Source: Chloroflexota bacterium (lineage in GTDB: Bacteria > Chloroflexota > Dehalococcoidia > Dehalococcoidales > JAHJRU01). From it: a stretch of DNA of 6,037 nucleotides. The stretch lies in contig JAHJRU010000146.1 of NCBI GenBank assembly GCA_018830745.1, positions 1 through 6,037 of the forward strand, in the 5' to 3' direction. The notes beneath the pieces are model-generated. The model saw nothing but the letters and a program-made list of their open reading frames with translations. It did not search any database and was not told the DNA's origin. Below, in pieces: positions 1 through 5,324 of this stretch; the stretch's first letter is position 1, and every line of letters starts with the position of its first letter. A program made the translations under genes and the position numbers.

Positions 1-157
1 AGAGAAGTACAACAGTGTGGCTGACGCCGATATTCTGGAGCGGGTATACATGTTCGCCTTCATAGCCATGATTATGCTGGTCGGCATATACCCCGCCATT
101 CTAACCGATGTCATTAAACTAGGTATTTCGCCCATTGTGGGCTTAATTGGTAGATAA
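1..157 (+). CDS. nuoM: NADH-quinone oxidoreductase subunit M (NuoM), C-terminal fragment
   Basis: This is the 3' end of a gene cut by the left edge. The frame starting at base 2 gives 51 residues and a TAA stop at 155-157. The visible part has a charged stretch (ILERVYMF), then a hydrophobic helix containing the GIYP turn, then a short tail ending in LIGR. This fits the last transmembrane segment of NuoM, one of the three antiporter-like proton-pumping subunits of complex I in the cytoplasmic membrane. The strongest support is position: it lies 15 bp upstream of an unmistakable nuoN on the same strand, the usual nuoM-nuoN order. The fragment is too short to prove identity alone; the end of another antiporter-like subunit such as NuoL cannot be fully excluded. 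Confidence 0.85.
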   Translation, partial: EKYNSVADADILERVYMFAFIAMIMLVGIYPAILTDVIKLGISPIVGLIGR

Positions 158-160
158 AAA

Positions 161-165
161 AGGAG
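161..165 (+). promoter_or_regulatory. Shine-Dalgarno site of nuoN
   Basis: AGGAG lies 7 nt before a TTG codon at 173-175, in the 15-bp gap after nuoM. It supports TTG as the nuoN start, because there is no ATG near this position and the protein then begins directly with its first transmembrane helix. Confidence 0.8.
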
Positions 166-172
166 AGAGTAT

Positions 173-1621
173 TTGAATCTTCTGCTATTTGCACCAGAGA
201 TTAGCCTGGCAGTCTTTGCCCTGCTGGTAATAATGCTTGACCTCTTCGTGGAGCGCAAGGGAATACTGGCTGTGGTCAGCTTGATTGGCGTGGTAGTATC
301 CGGTGGCTTCGCTCTGGCTATCGGAGGAGCCGGTACGCAGGCTATCTTCAATAATATACTGGCAGTGGACAGCTTTGCTATCTTCTTTAAACTGCTGTTC
401 CTGGGCATCGCCGCCCTGGTCATTTTAACCTCTACGGATTACATGGCTAAATTAGCCCGCTTCCAGGGAGAGTACTATGCTCTGGTGCTCATAGCCACTA
501 TCGGCATGATGCTGATGGCGGGTACCGCCGAGCTAATAACCCTTTATATCGGACTGGAATTAGCCAGCATCTCTCTATACGCCCTGGTGGGCTTTTTGAA
601 GGACCAGAAATCCACCGAAGCTTCTCTTAAGTATCTTTTACTGGGAGCAATAGCCTCGGCGGTGCTCCTCTACGGTATGGCACTGGTCTTTGGTGTTACC
701 GGCAAGACACAACTGAACGAGATTGCCCTGGCAATACAGGCAGCACCGGTGATTAACCCGGCACTTATCCTGGGTATAGTGCTGATGGTCGCCGGCTTCA
801 GCTTCAAAATTGCCGCGGTTCCCTTCCATATGTGGGTGCCAGATGTTTATGAAGGCGCGCCCACCCCGATAACCGCTTTTCTGTCCGTGGGCAGCAAGGC
901 AGCTGGATTCGCCATAATCCTGCGCGTTTTCTTCTCCGCCTTCTCGCTACCCGACTCGTTGAGCCTGGACTGGGGTTTAATCTTCGCCGTGCTGGCGGCT
1001 ATCAGTATGACGGTGGGTAATATCACCGCCATCCCTCAGTCCAACATCAAGCGACTGCTGGGTTATTCCAGCATTGCTCAGGCGGGTTATCTTATGGTCG
1101 GACTGGCTACCATGGGGTTGTCGCCCGCTAAGGATGTCCTGGGGCAGAGCGGTATTCTGTTCTTCCTGGCCAGCTACGCCTTAACCAATCTGGGCGCTTT
1201 TACCGCCATCATCGCCATCTCGAATAAGCTTGACAGCGACCTCGTTGACGACTACTCGGGGATGATTAAACGGGCACCGTTACTAACGTTGGGACTGACC
1301 TTGTGCCTCATCTCACTTATCGGTATGCCCCCGGCAGCTGGTTTCATGGCTAAATTCTACATCTTCAGTTCCGCCGTACAGCACAACCTGCTATGGCTGG
1401 TGATAATCGCCGTAATTAATAGCGTTATCTCCGCTTACTACTATCTGCGCATAGTCAAGGTAATGTGGCTTGGTGAACCCGCTTCTCAGGAAAAGGTGCC
1501 TTCATCGGGCGCTCTGAGACTGTCACTGGTTCTTTCCTGCCTGGGCGTGCTGATACTGGGGATTTTGCCGGGTGCGGTGATGAGGCTGGCTCAGATAGCC
1601 ACCAGCATGTTCGCTTCTTAA
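173..1621 (+). CDS. nuoN: NADH-quinone oxidoreductase subunit N (NuoN)
   Basis: This is a complete 482-residue polytopic membrane protein, close to the usual NuoN length of about 480-490 residues. It is one of the antiporter-like subunits in the membrane arm of respiratory complex I and carries proton translocation coupled to quinone reduction. Most of the length is the proton-conducting transporter domain (about residues 115-420), made of successive hydrophobic helices. The key charged residues of the family are all visible: Glu129 in GLELAS, Lys153 in EASLKYLLLGA, Lys212 in GFSFKIAAVPFHMW, Lys242 in VGSKAAGF and Lys394 in GFMAKFYIF. They match in context the Glu and Lys residues shown to matter in E. 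coli NuoN. The signature PDVYEGAPTPITAFLS follows at about 223-238. The gene starts at TTG 173 behind AGGAG and shares an operon with nuoM. It ends the nuo operon here, since the next gene is convergent. I see no damage or missing key residue. Confidence 0.97.
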   Translation: MNLLLFAPEISLAVFALLVIMLDLFVERKGILAVVSLIGVVVSGGFALAIGGAGTQAIFNNILAVDSFAIFFKLLFLGIAALVILTSTDYMAKLARFQGEYYALVLIATIGMMLMAGTAELITLYIGLELASISLYALVGFLKDQKSTEASLKYLLLGAIASAVLLYGMALVFGVTGKTQLNEIALAIQAAPVINPALILGIVLMVAGFSFKIAAVPFHMWVPDVYEGAPTPITAFLSVGSKAAGFAIILRVFFSAFSLPDSLSLDWGLIFAVLAAISMTVGNITAIPQSNIKRLLGYSSIAQAGYLMVGLATMGLSPAKDVLGQSGILFFLASYALTNLGAFTAIIAISNKLDSDLVDDYSGMIKRAPLLTLGLTLCLISLIGMPPAAGFMAKFYIFSSAVQHNLLWLVIIAVINSVISAYYYLRIVKVMWLGEPASQEKVPSSGALRLSLVLSCLGVLILGILPGAVMRLAQIATSMFAS

Positions 1622-1651
1622 TGGCACAGCGCGGTACTCCTCTGCCCCGCA

Positions 1652-2032
1652 TTATCCGTCGATTCTCCAGTTCCCGGACTCCTTGATTAAAGGAAACCGC
1701 ACAGTCAGCACCTGCCCCATGAAGCCCTGAAAACTAACCGAGATATTAGCCTTTTTCCCGTCTATTTCAAGATTGCGCACACTCTCAAGAATGGCAGGCC
1801 CACCCGATGCTCTGCCCTCCTGCAGGTCAGCTATTATTTTTTCATCTCCTCTGGCGCTTCTCAAATTATCTGATATGTAATCCAGAGTTCCACTAAAGTC
1901 ATCGTCATTATACGCCGTTAAAAAACCGGTCATAGTCTCCCTTATCAGTTGCTCATCATCCTGCCCGCAAGCACCGGCAAATATAGTCAGCACGATAATA
2001 ATGGCAAGGATTACAGGGATTATACGCCTCAT
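1652..2032 (-). CDS. small predicted lipoprotein with a possible NTF2-like domain
   Basis: The protein has 126 residues. The start chosen is the ATG at 2030-2032, because GGGAGG lies 8 nt upstream. The open frame extends to 2161, but the extra residues are not membrane-like or conserved-looking and would bury the signal peptide. The N-terminus has Arg2-Arg3, a strongly hydrophobic core to about residue 18, then FAGAC with Cys22, which fits a signal peptidase II lipobox. The protein is therefore probably lipid-anchored on the outer face of the membrane. The mature part begins with acidic GQDDEQ and continues with a helical stretch (GFLTAYNDDDFSGTLDYIS). It ends with beta-like segments (ANISVSFQGF, LTVRFPLIKESGNWRIDG). 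Helix followed by strands ending in a 'W-x-I' strand recalls small NTF2-like or DUF4878-type secreted proteins; that is inference from pattern only. No catalytic residues are evident. The gene stands alone on its strand, convergent with nuoN (30-bp gap) and divergent from the thioesterase gene. Confidence 0.75.
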   Translation of the reverse strand: MRRIIPVILAIIIVLTIFAGACGQDDEQLIRETMTGFLTAYNDDDFSGTLDYISDNLRSARGDEKIIADLQEGRASGGPAILESVRNLEIDGKKANISVSFQGFMGQVLTVRFPLIKESGNWRIDG

Positions 2033-2040
2033 CCAACTTG

Positions 2041-2046
2041 CCTCCC
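2041..2046 (-). promoter_or_regulatory. Shine-Dalgarno site that fixes the lipoprotein start
   Basis: Read on the minus strand this is GGGAGG, 8 nt upstream of the ATG at 2030-2032. The two upstream in-frame ATGs (2054-2056 and 2159-2161) place non-signal sequence in front of the signal peptide, so the internal start is preferred. Confidence 0.75.
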
Positions 2047-2075
2047 ATCTATACATTTTTATGTCTATTACTTTA

Positions 2076-2106
2076 AGTGTATCACCCGTGCTGTATCCTT
2101 TGCCAA
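2076..2106 (-). promoter_or_regulatory. weak candidate promoter for the lipoprotein gene
   Basis: On the minus strand TTGGCA (2101-2106, five of six matches to the -35 consensus) is followed after 19 nt by TACACT (2076-2081, four of six), preceded by TG in the extended -10 position. Initiation near 2069 would leave a leader of about 36 nt. The spacing is long and the -10 box is poor, so this is only the best candidate seen, not a firm call. Confidence 0.25.
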
Positions 2107-2152
2107 TATCCGGCTTACCAGAATGGCTGCTCCACGTGCCACTACAATTCTT

Positions 2153-2179
2153 TTGAAACATGGCGCTATAATGTATAAT
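2153..2179 (+). promoter_or_regulatory. candidate sigma-70-type promoter for the thioesterase gene
   Basis: TTGAAA at 2153-2158 can serve as a -35 box. Two perfect TATAAT hexamers follow, at 2167-2172 and 2174-2179, separated by one G. The second is 15 nt from TTGAAA, slightly short of the ideal 17; the first is too close to pair with it. Transcription would start near 2186, leaving a very short leader that still includes the GGAGG at 2191-2195. If another -35 element is used, the upstream TATAAT would give a leader of about 20-25 nt. Confidence 0.5.
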
Positions 2180-2190
2180 GGGACTCTGAA

Positions 2191-2195
2191 GGAGG
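2191..2195 (+). promoter_or_regulatory. Shine-Dalgarno site that fixes the thioesterase start
   Basis: GGAGG lies 5 nt before the ATG at 2201-2203. The frame is open upstream to 1949, but that extension runs through the divergent promoter region and antisense to the lipoprotein signal peptide. The ATG at 2201 is therefore the likely start. Confidence 0.8.
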
Positions 2196-2200
2196 AAAGA

Positions 2201-2620
2201 ATGTCTGATATCGCACCTGAATTAAGAATTTCATTGGAGAACACCCCTTATGCTCGCCTGCTGGGCTTCCGCTTGCTGGAACTCAGCGAGGGTTATGCCA
2301 AAGTAGCCGTTACTATTCGCCCGGAACACTTCAGCTTCCTGGAAACCACTGACGGTGCTCTGGTTATGTCTTTAGTCGACTACGCCAGTGCTTGTGCCGT
2401 CAATACTCTGGGAGAAATCCGAGTGGGTTTGCAGTTCAACATTAACTTCCTGGCTGCTGCGCCCGCGAAAGGTGAGATTACCGCCGAAGCCAAGACCGCC
2501 CACGCAGGCAGGAGGATAGCGGTTGTAGATATGAGCGTGGCTGACAACACGGGAAAGATTATCGCCAAAGGCACCAGCACTGCCATTACCAGCCAAAATC
2601 AAGCGCGGCTAAAAAGTTAG
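2201..2620 (+). CDS. hotdog-fold protein, PaaI/YdiI-like thioesterase family
   Basis: The 139-residue length matches single-domain hotdog thioesterases, which hydrolyse acyl-CoA thioesters in the cytoplasm and act as dimers or tetramers. The order of elements fits. N-terminal TPYARLLGFRLLELSEGYAKV (15-35) is the 'P-x-x-x-x-LG' opening and first strand. The central helix is DGALVMSLVDYASACAVNT (51-69) with the conserved Asp60. Then come the strands GLQFNINFLAAAP (76-88), GEITAEAKTAHAGRRIAVVDMSVAD (91-115) and a terminal strand with GKIIAKGTSTA. The oddity is residues 50-52. PaaI-type enzymes usually carry HGG just before the helix, and here it reads Thr50-Asp51-Gly52. The usual catalytic or oxyanion-site arrangement is therefore altered, and the substrate or even catalysis is uncertain. 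Asp51 could conceivably take over as the acid/base residue. The gene appears to be its own transcription unit, with its own promoter candidate upstream and a hairpin over its stop codon. Confidence 0.82.
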   Translation: MSDIAPELRISLENTPYARLLGFRLLELSEGYAKVAVTIRPEHFSFLETTDGALVMSLVDYASACAVNTLGEIRVGLQFNINFLAAAPAKGEITAEAKTAHAGRRIAVVDMSVADNTGKIIAKGTSTAITSQNQARLKS

Positions 2621-2638
2621 CCGTTGACATTATGTCAA
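2606..2638 (+). terminator. two adjacent hairpins at the convergent thioesterase/MFS junction, possible terminator
   Basis: CGGCTAA (2606-2612) and TTAGCCG (2617-2623) form a perfect 7-bp stem with the 4-nt loop AAAG, enclosing the TAG stop of the thioesterase gene. It is followed directly by TTGAC/GTCAA (2624-2628 and 2634-2638, loop ATTAT), which overlaps the TGA stop of the MFS gene. Sequence after the hairpins is T-rich (TCTATTT) but lacks a clean U-run, so this is at best a moderate intrinsic terminator. It may work in both directions, because the two genes are only 14 bp apart. Confidence 0.4.
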
Positions 2639-3885
2639 TCTATTTGTGCGTCTACTTCCCGTCGAATCAGTGATACCAGTAGTGCGGCTATTAGCATCAA
2701 AATTGCTCCCGCAATAAATGCCGCTACATAGCTGCCATTAATATCATATATAAACCCGCCGAGTGCCGGGCCAACAGCGGCACCTGCTCCCCAACCAAAT
2801 ATAAGCACCCCCATTACCATTCCCAGGTTTGCCACACCAAAAGTATCCCCTACAATAGCCACGGTGGTGGGGTCAAAGCCGCCATAACCCGCACCGAAAG
2901 CCACCGCAAATACATAAAGCATCCACAAGTCCGGCGACCATACTAACCATAGTATAGCGATAGCCTGAATTATGGCACACACCACCGCCGACCCCCTTCG
3001 GCCTACCCGGTCGGATACTCCACCCATGATTAGCCGTGTGGCGATGCTGGTAAATCCTATTAAGCCAAGAACCACTGATGCCACTGATGGCGAGATACCC
3101 AAATCAATGGCATGAGGCACAATATGGGTTAGAATAAAATGCAGGCAGGCCGACCATAAAAACCAGACCAGTCCCACCATCCAGAAACTACGGGTGCCAA
3201 GTGCCTGTCGCAGTGTAAAGCTAATGGCCTGTGTACCATACGCTCCACCTCGAAGCTCGCCTCTATCATCGTCTATCCTTGCACCGTCAGGGAGAGCGCC
3301 GATGTCGGCCGGGTCTTTTTTTAGCCAACCGGACAAAGCGGTCATTATCGCCCCGGCAATAATGCCGATTATTATAAATGCCATGCGCCAGTCAAAGGTG
3401 GTGATGAGATAAGTGGCAAATGGTGCCATCACCACGGTACCCAGTCCAGTCCCCGCGCTGACGATGCCAAGAGCCAGACCTCGCTTCTTTTCAAACCAGC
3501 GGGAAGTAGTTGACATCAGTATGGTATAGGCGGCACCAGTTCCCACCGCGAATAACAAGCTGTAGCTGATGAAAAATTGCCAGGGGTACTTTGTCTGGCT
3601 GGTAAGTATCAGGCTCAAGGCAGTAAATATACCCATCAAGAGCACAACCGGCCGGGGGCCATAGCGGTCTAAAGCCCACCCTCCCAGGATAGCAAAGCCA
3701 ATACAGAAAACCATGTAGGCTGAGAATATCCCCGAAGTGAGGGCGCGCGTCAATTCAAAATCTCTTTCCAGGGACGTAAAGAACACACCAAAGGAATAGC
3801 GTGTCCCAAAGACAATCATGCTGAGGATGAAAGAGGCGCCCACTACCACCCAGCCATAAAATACCCTGGCTTTTACGTCAGACAT
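2635..3885 (-). CDS. MFS transporter, monocarboxylate/oxalate-formate antiporter-like (OFA/MCT type)
   Basis: This 416-residue integral membrane protein fits a 12-helix major facilitator. It opens with FYGWVVVGASFIL and RYSFGVFF (9-16 and 29-36), the first-helix pattern typical of the OFA and monocarboxylate porter branch. Motif A appears in the loop between helices 2 and 3 as G69-W-A-L-D73-R74-Y-G76-P-R78. A degenerate copy lies between helices 8 and 9 as G288-G-V-S-D292-R293-V-G295-R-R. A hydrophilic central loop (about 188-222, with DDDRGE) separates the two six-helix halves. The second half contains YGGFDPTTVAIVGDTFG and GWGAGAAVGPALGGFIYD. The branch suggests an organic anion substrate such as a monocarboxylate or dicarboxylate, but the substrate cannot be read from the sequence. 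There is no in-frame start between the ATG at 3883-3885 and an upstream stop, so the start is fixed. The gene is a single unit, convergent with the thioesterase gene and divergent from nadK. Confidence 0.92.
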   Translation of the reverse strand: MSDVKARVFYGWVVVGASFILSMIVFGTRYSFGVFFTSLERDFELTRALTSGIFSAYMVFCIGFAILGGWALDRYGPRPVVLLMGIFTALSLILTSQTKYPWQFFISYSLLFAVGTGAAYTILMSTTSRWFEKKRGLALGIVSAGTGLGTVVMAPFATYLITTFDWRMAFIIIGIIAGAIMTALSGWLKKDPADIGALPDGARIDDDRGELRGGAYGTQAISFTLRQALGTRSFWMVGLVWFLWSACLHFILTHIVPHAIDLGISPSVASVVLGLIGFTSIATRLIMGGVSDRVGRRGSAVVCAIIQAIAILWLVWSPDLWMLYVFAVAFGAGYGGFDPTTVAIVGDTFGVANLGMVMGVLIFGWGAGAAVGPALGGFIYDINGSYVAAFIAGAILMLIAALLVSLIRREVDAQID

Positions 3886-3900
3886 AAGAACAGCAGCAAC

Positions 3901-3908
3901 TCCTCCTC
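3901..3908 (-). promoter_or_regulatory. unusually distant Shine-Dalgarno site of the MFS gene
   Basis: Read on the minus strand this is GAGGAGGA, the only strong purine-rich site upstream of the MFS start. It ends 15 nt before the ATG, clearly longer than the 5-9 nt seen for the other genes here. No alternative in-frame start codon lies between it and the ATG. Confidence 0.55.
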
Positions 3909-3926
3909 GCCATACATTCTATCACT

Positions 3927-3955
3927 TCATCACCAAATCATAAATGTGGTATGAT
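3927..3955 (+). promoter_or_regulatory. candidate extended -10 promoter for the nadK operon
   Basis: TATGAT at 3950-3955 is preceded by TGG, giving the extended -10 form TGnTATGAT. A weak -35 (TTCATC, 3927-3932, three of six matches) lies 17 nt upstream. Initiation near 3962 would give a leader of about 50 nt before the nadK TTG. The same TATGAT is one arm of an inverted repeat with ATCATA at 3937-3942. An alternative -10 (TATAAA at 3985-3990) has no recognisable -35 partner. Confidence 0.4.
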
Positions 3956-4014
3956 AGCAAGATATCTGGATGTAAACCTCGATATATAAATTTCATAAGT
4001 CAGGGCGTATCGTT

Positions 4015-4863
4015 TTGGGAAAAATCGGCATCCTTTATCACCCGTTTAATAAAGCCGCCTGTACTCTGGCAAAGGAAGTAAGCCAGTTTTTGATAGCCAG
4101 AGGCGTTTCCGCCTGGCTCTGCTCTTCATGGGAGGGAGAAAGCGCCCGGGCCCAGATAGACGGTACCGAGTTGCTGCTCAGTGTTGGTGGTGACGGCACT
4201 ATCTTGAGGGCGGCTCAGGTAGCCCTTCTCAGCAAAACCCCTATTACCGGTGTTAATTTGGGTAAACTGGGCTTTATGACCGAACTAAGCGCTGATGAGG
4301 TGATGGCCAGGCTTCCCGCTCTGCTTGCCGGGGAGGGCTGGATTGATGAGCGAGCTATGCTTGAGACTGAATTGACGCCGGCTCAACCAGGAACTGAGTT
4401 ACCGCCAAAGTACTACGCTTTGAACGACGTGGTGGTGGCACGGGGAGCAATAGCCAGAGTGGTCAACATCGAGGCCGAAGTCGATGGCGAACTGCTGGCC
4501 ACCTATCGAGCAGATGGGATGATAGCGGCTACGGCAACCGGCAGCACCGGGTATTCACTGGCTGCCGGCGGTCCGGTACTGCATCCGCAGTCGGATGAAT
4601 TTTTGCTGCTACCCGTATTGCCCCATCTTAGCCTGGCTTATACCATGGTGTTGGCGTCAACAGCCAAGGTAAGTCTGCGCGTTAGTACAACTTATCAGGC
4701 AACTCTCAGCATAGACGGCAACATGAATTTACCACTGGATAGCGGTACGGTCATCAATATTAAGCACAGTAATATGACCACCCGATTTTTAAGAATTCAT
4801 CCGCGGACATCATTTTATGGCACCCTGGAACAAAGGTTGAAAGGAAAAAGAGACATTGAGTAG
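4015..4863 (+). CDS. nadK: NAD kinase (ATP/polyphosphate-NAD kinase)
   Basis: The 282-residue protein matches the usual bacterial NAD kinase length. The enzyme phosphorylates the 2'-hydroxyl of the adenosine ribose of NAD to make NADP in the cytoplasm. It starts KIGILYHP, the first strand of the N-terminal nucleotide-binding domain. The catalytic GGDGT is at 58-62 with Asp60, followed by NLGKLGFMTEL (81-91), a family hallmark. The C-terminal domain contains LNDVVVARG (136-144), then the NAD-binding ADGMIAATATGSTGYSLAAGG (166-186), then LPVLPHLS (199-206) and IDG (233-235). In many NAD kinases the LPH segment is followed by an Arg-Pro pair before a hydrophobic strand; here that stretch reads AYTMV. 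The start is TTG 4015, with only a modest AGGG about 9 nt upstream. No in-frame ATG sits near, and the first strand begins at once, so the start is likely though weakly primed. It is the first gene of a three-gene operon. Confidence 0.95.
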   Translation: MGKIGILYHPFNKAACTLAKEVSQFLIARGVSAWLCSSWEGESARAQIDGTELLLSVGGDGTILRAAQVALLSKTPITGVNLGKLGFMTELSADEVMARLPALLAGEGWIDERAMLETELTPAQPGTELPPKYYALNDVVVARGAIARVVNIEAEVDGELLATYRADGMIAATATGSTGYSLAAGGPVLHPQSDEFLLLPVLPHLSLAYTMVLASTAKVSLRVSTTYQATLSIDGNMNLPLDSGTVINIKHSNMTTRFLRIHPRTSFYGTLEQRLKGKRDIE

Positions 4864-5314
4864 AGTGGAAAAAGCCACCATTAAAGATGTCCCCTATATA
4901 CATAAGCTAATCAATTACTTTGCCGGTAAAGAGCTGATGCTGCCACGACCGCTTAGTGAAATATACGAGAATATCCGTGATTACTTTGTGGTCAGAGAGG
5001 GCGAAAAAGTAATTGCCTGCGCCGGTCTGCATATAAACTGGTCTGACCTGGCGGAGATAAAGTCGGTAGCCGTAGCCGAGGAAAGTCAGCGGCAGAGAAT
5101 CGGGGCTATGTTGATAGAAGCCTGTCTCAACGAAGCCCGCGAACTGGGCATACCAACCACTTTCTGCCTGACATATCAGCCGGCCTTCTTCGAGAAGTTT
5201 GGCTTCTCGCAGGTGGACCGCATGGAGCTGCCCCGCAAGGTCTGGAGCGAGTGTTACCGCTGCCCCAAATTCCCCGACTGCGAGGAAGTGGCTCTGGTGT
5301 TCAACCAGGAGTAG
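4856..5314 (+). CDS. GNAT-family N-acetyltransferase, short ArgA-like (possible N-acetylglutamate synthase)
   Basis: This is a 152-residue single-domain GNAT acetyltransferase. The N-terminus (KATIKDVPYIHKLINYFA, 6-23) is the first strand and helix. The core includes LAEIKSVAVAEESQRQRIG (65-83), with the acetyl-CoA pyrophosphate loop Q78-R-Q-R-I-G83-A84. LTYQPAFFEKFGFSQVD (105-121) is the late strand-helix segment typical of the family. LHINWSDLAEIKSVAV and the tail LPRKVWSECYRCPKFPDC resemble the short stand-alone ArgA-type enzymes. Those acetylate glutamate in the first step of arginine synthesis and lack the amino-acid-kinase domain of classical ArgA. The substrate is inferred, not proven. 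The tail carries Cys133, Cys136 and Cys142. The start is TTG 4856, overlapping nadK by 8 bp, with AAGGA about 10 nt upstream. A GTG at 4865 in the same frame is the alternative and would remove only three residues. The overlap implies translational coupling to nadK. Confidence 0.82.
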   Translation: MSRVEKATIKDVPYIHKLINYFAGKELMLPRPLSEIYENIRDYFVVREGEKVIACAGLHINWSDLAEIKSVAVAEESQRQRIGAMLIEACLNEARELGIPTTFCLTYQPAFFEKFGFSQVDRMELPRKVWSECYRCPKFPDCEEVALVFNQE

Positions 5315-5317
5315 GAG
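5313..5317 (+). promoter_or_regulatory. Shine-Dalgarno site that fixes the Nudix start
   Basis: AGGAG overlaps the TAG stop of the acetyltransferase gene (5312-5314) and lies 7 nt before TTG 5325-5327. The frame is open further upstream, but that part lies inside the acetyltransferase gene and is its shadow. The overlap of stop and ribosome site suggests coupled translation. Confidence 0.8.
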
Positions 5318-5324
5318 TTCTGTC

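Noticed and set aside
638..829. Minus-strand open frames inside nuoN (638-829, 847-1032, 1455-1652)
   Set aside because: They are antisense to a strongly conserved nuoN, have no ribosome sites worth noting and give unnatural low-complexity peptides.
1623..1645. Possible hairpin GGCACAG/CTCTGCC between nuoN and the lipoprotein gene
   Set aside because: The stem has an internal mismatch and a 10-nt loop, and no T-run follows on either strand, so I do not call a terminator.
2033..2161. N-terminal extension of the lipoprotein frame up to 2161
   Set aside because: It would put 43 non-membrane residues before a clear signal peptide, and the internal ATG at 2032 has a strong ribosome site.
1949..2200. 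Long N-terminal extension of the thioesterase frame
   Set aside because: It runs antisense through the lipoprotein signal peptide and the divergent promoter region. The ATG at 2201 has GGAGG at ideal spacing and gives the family length.
2372..2602. Minus-strand open frames inside the thioesterase gene (2372-2602 and 2380-2586)
   Set aside because: They are shadows of the real gene, with no start signals and no recognisable protein.
3194..3412. Plus-strand frame inside the MFS gene, and the 3491-3679 minus frame
   Set aside because: Both overlap a well-supported transporter in another frame and show no domain or ribosome site.
5199..5324. Upstream extension of the Nudix frame into the acetyltransferase gene
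   Set aside because: The Arg/Ser-rich peptide is a frame shadow of the acetyltransferase. TTG 5325 with AGGAG is the natural start.
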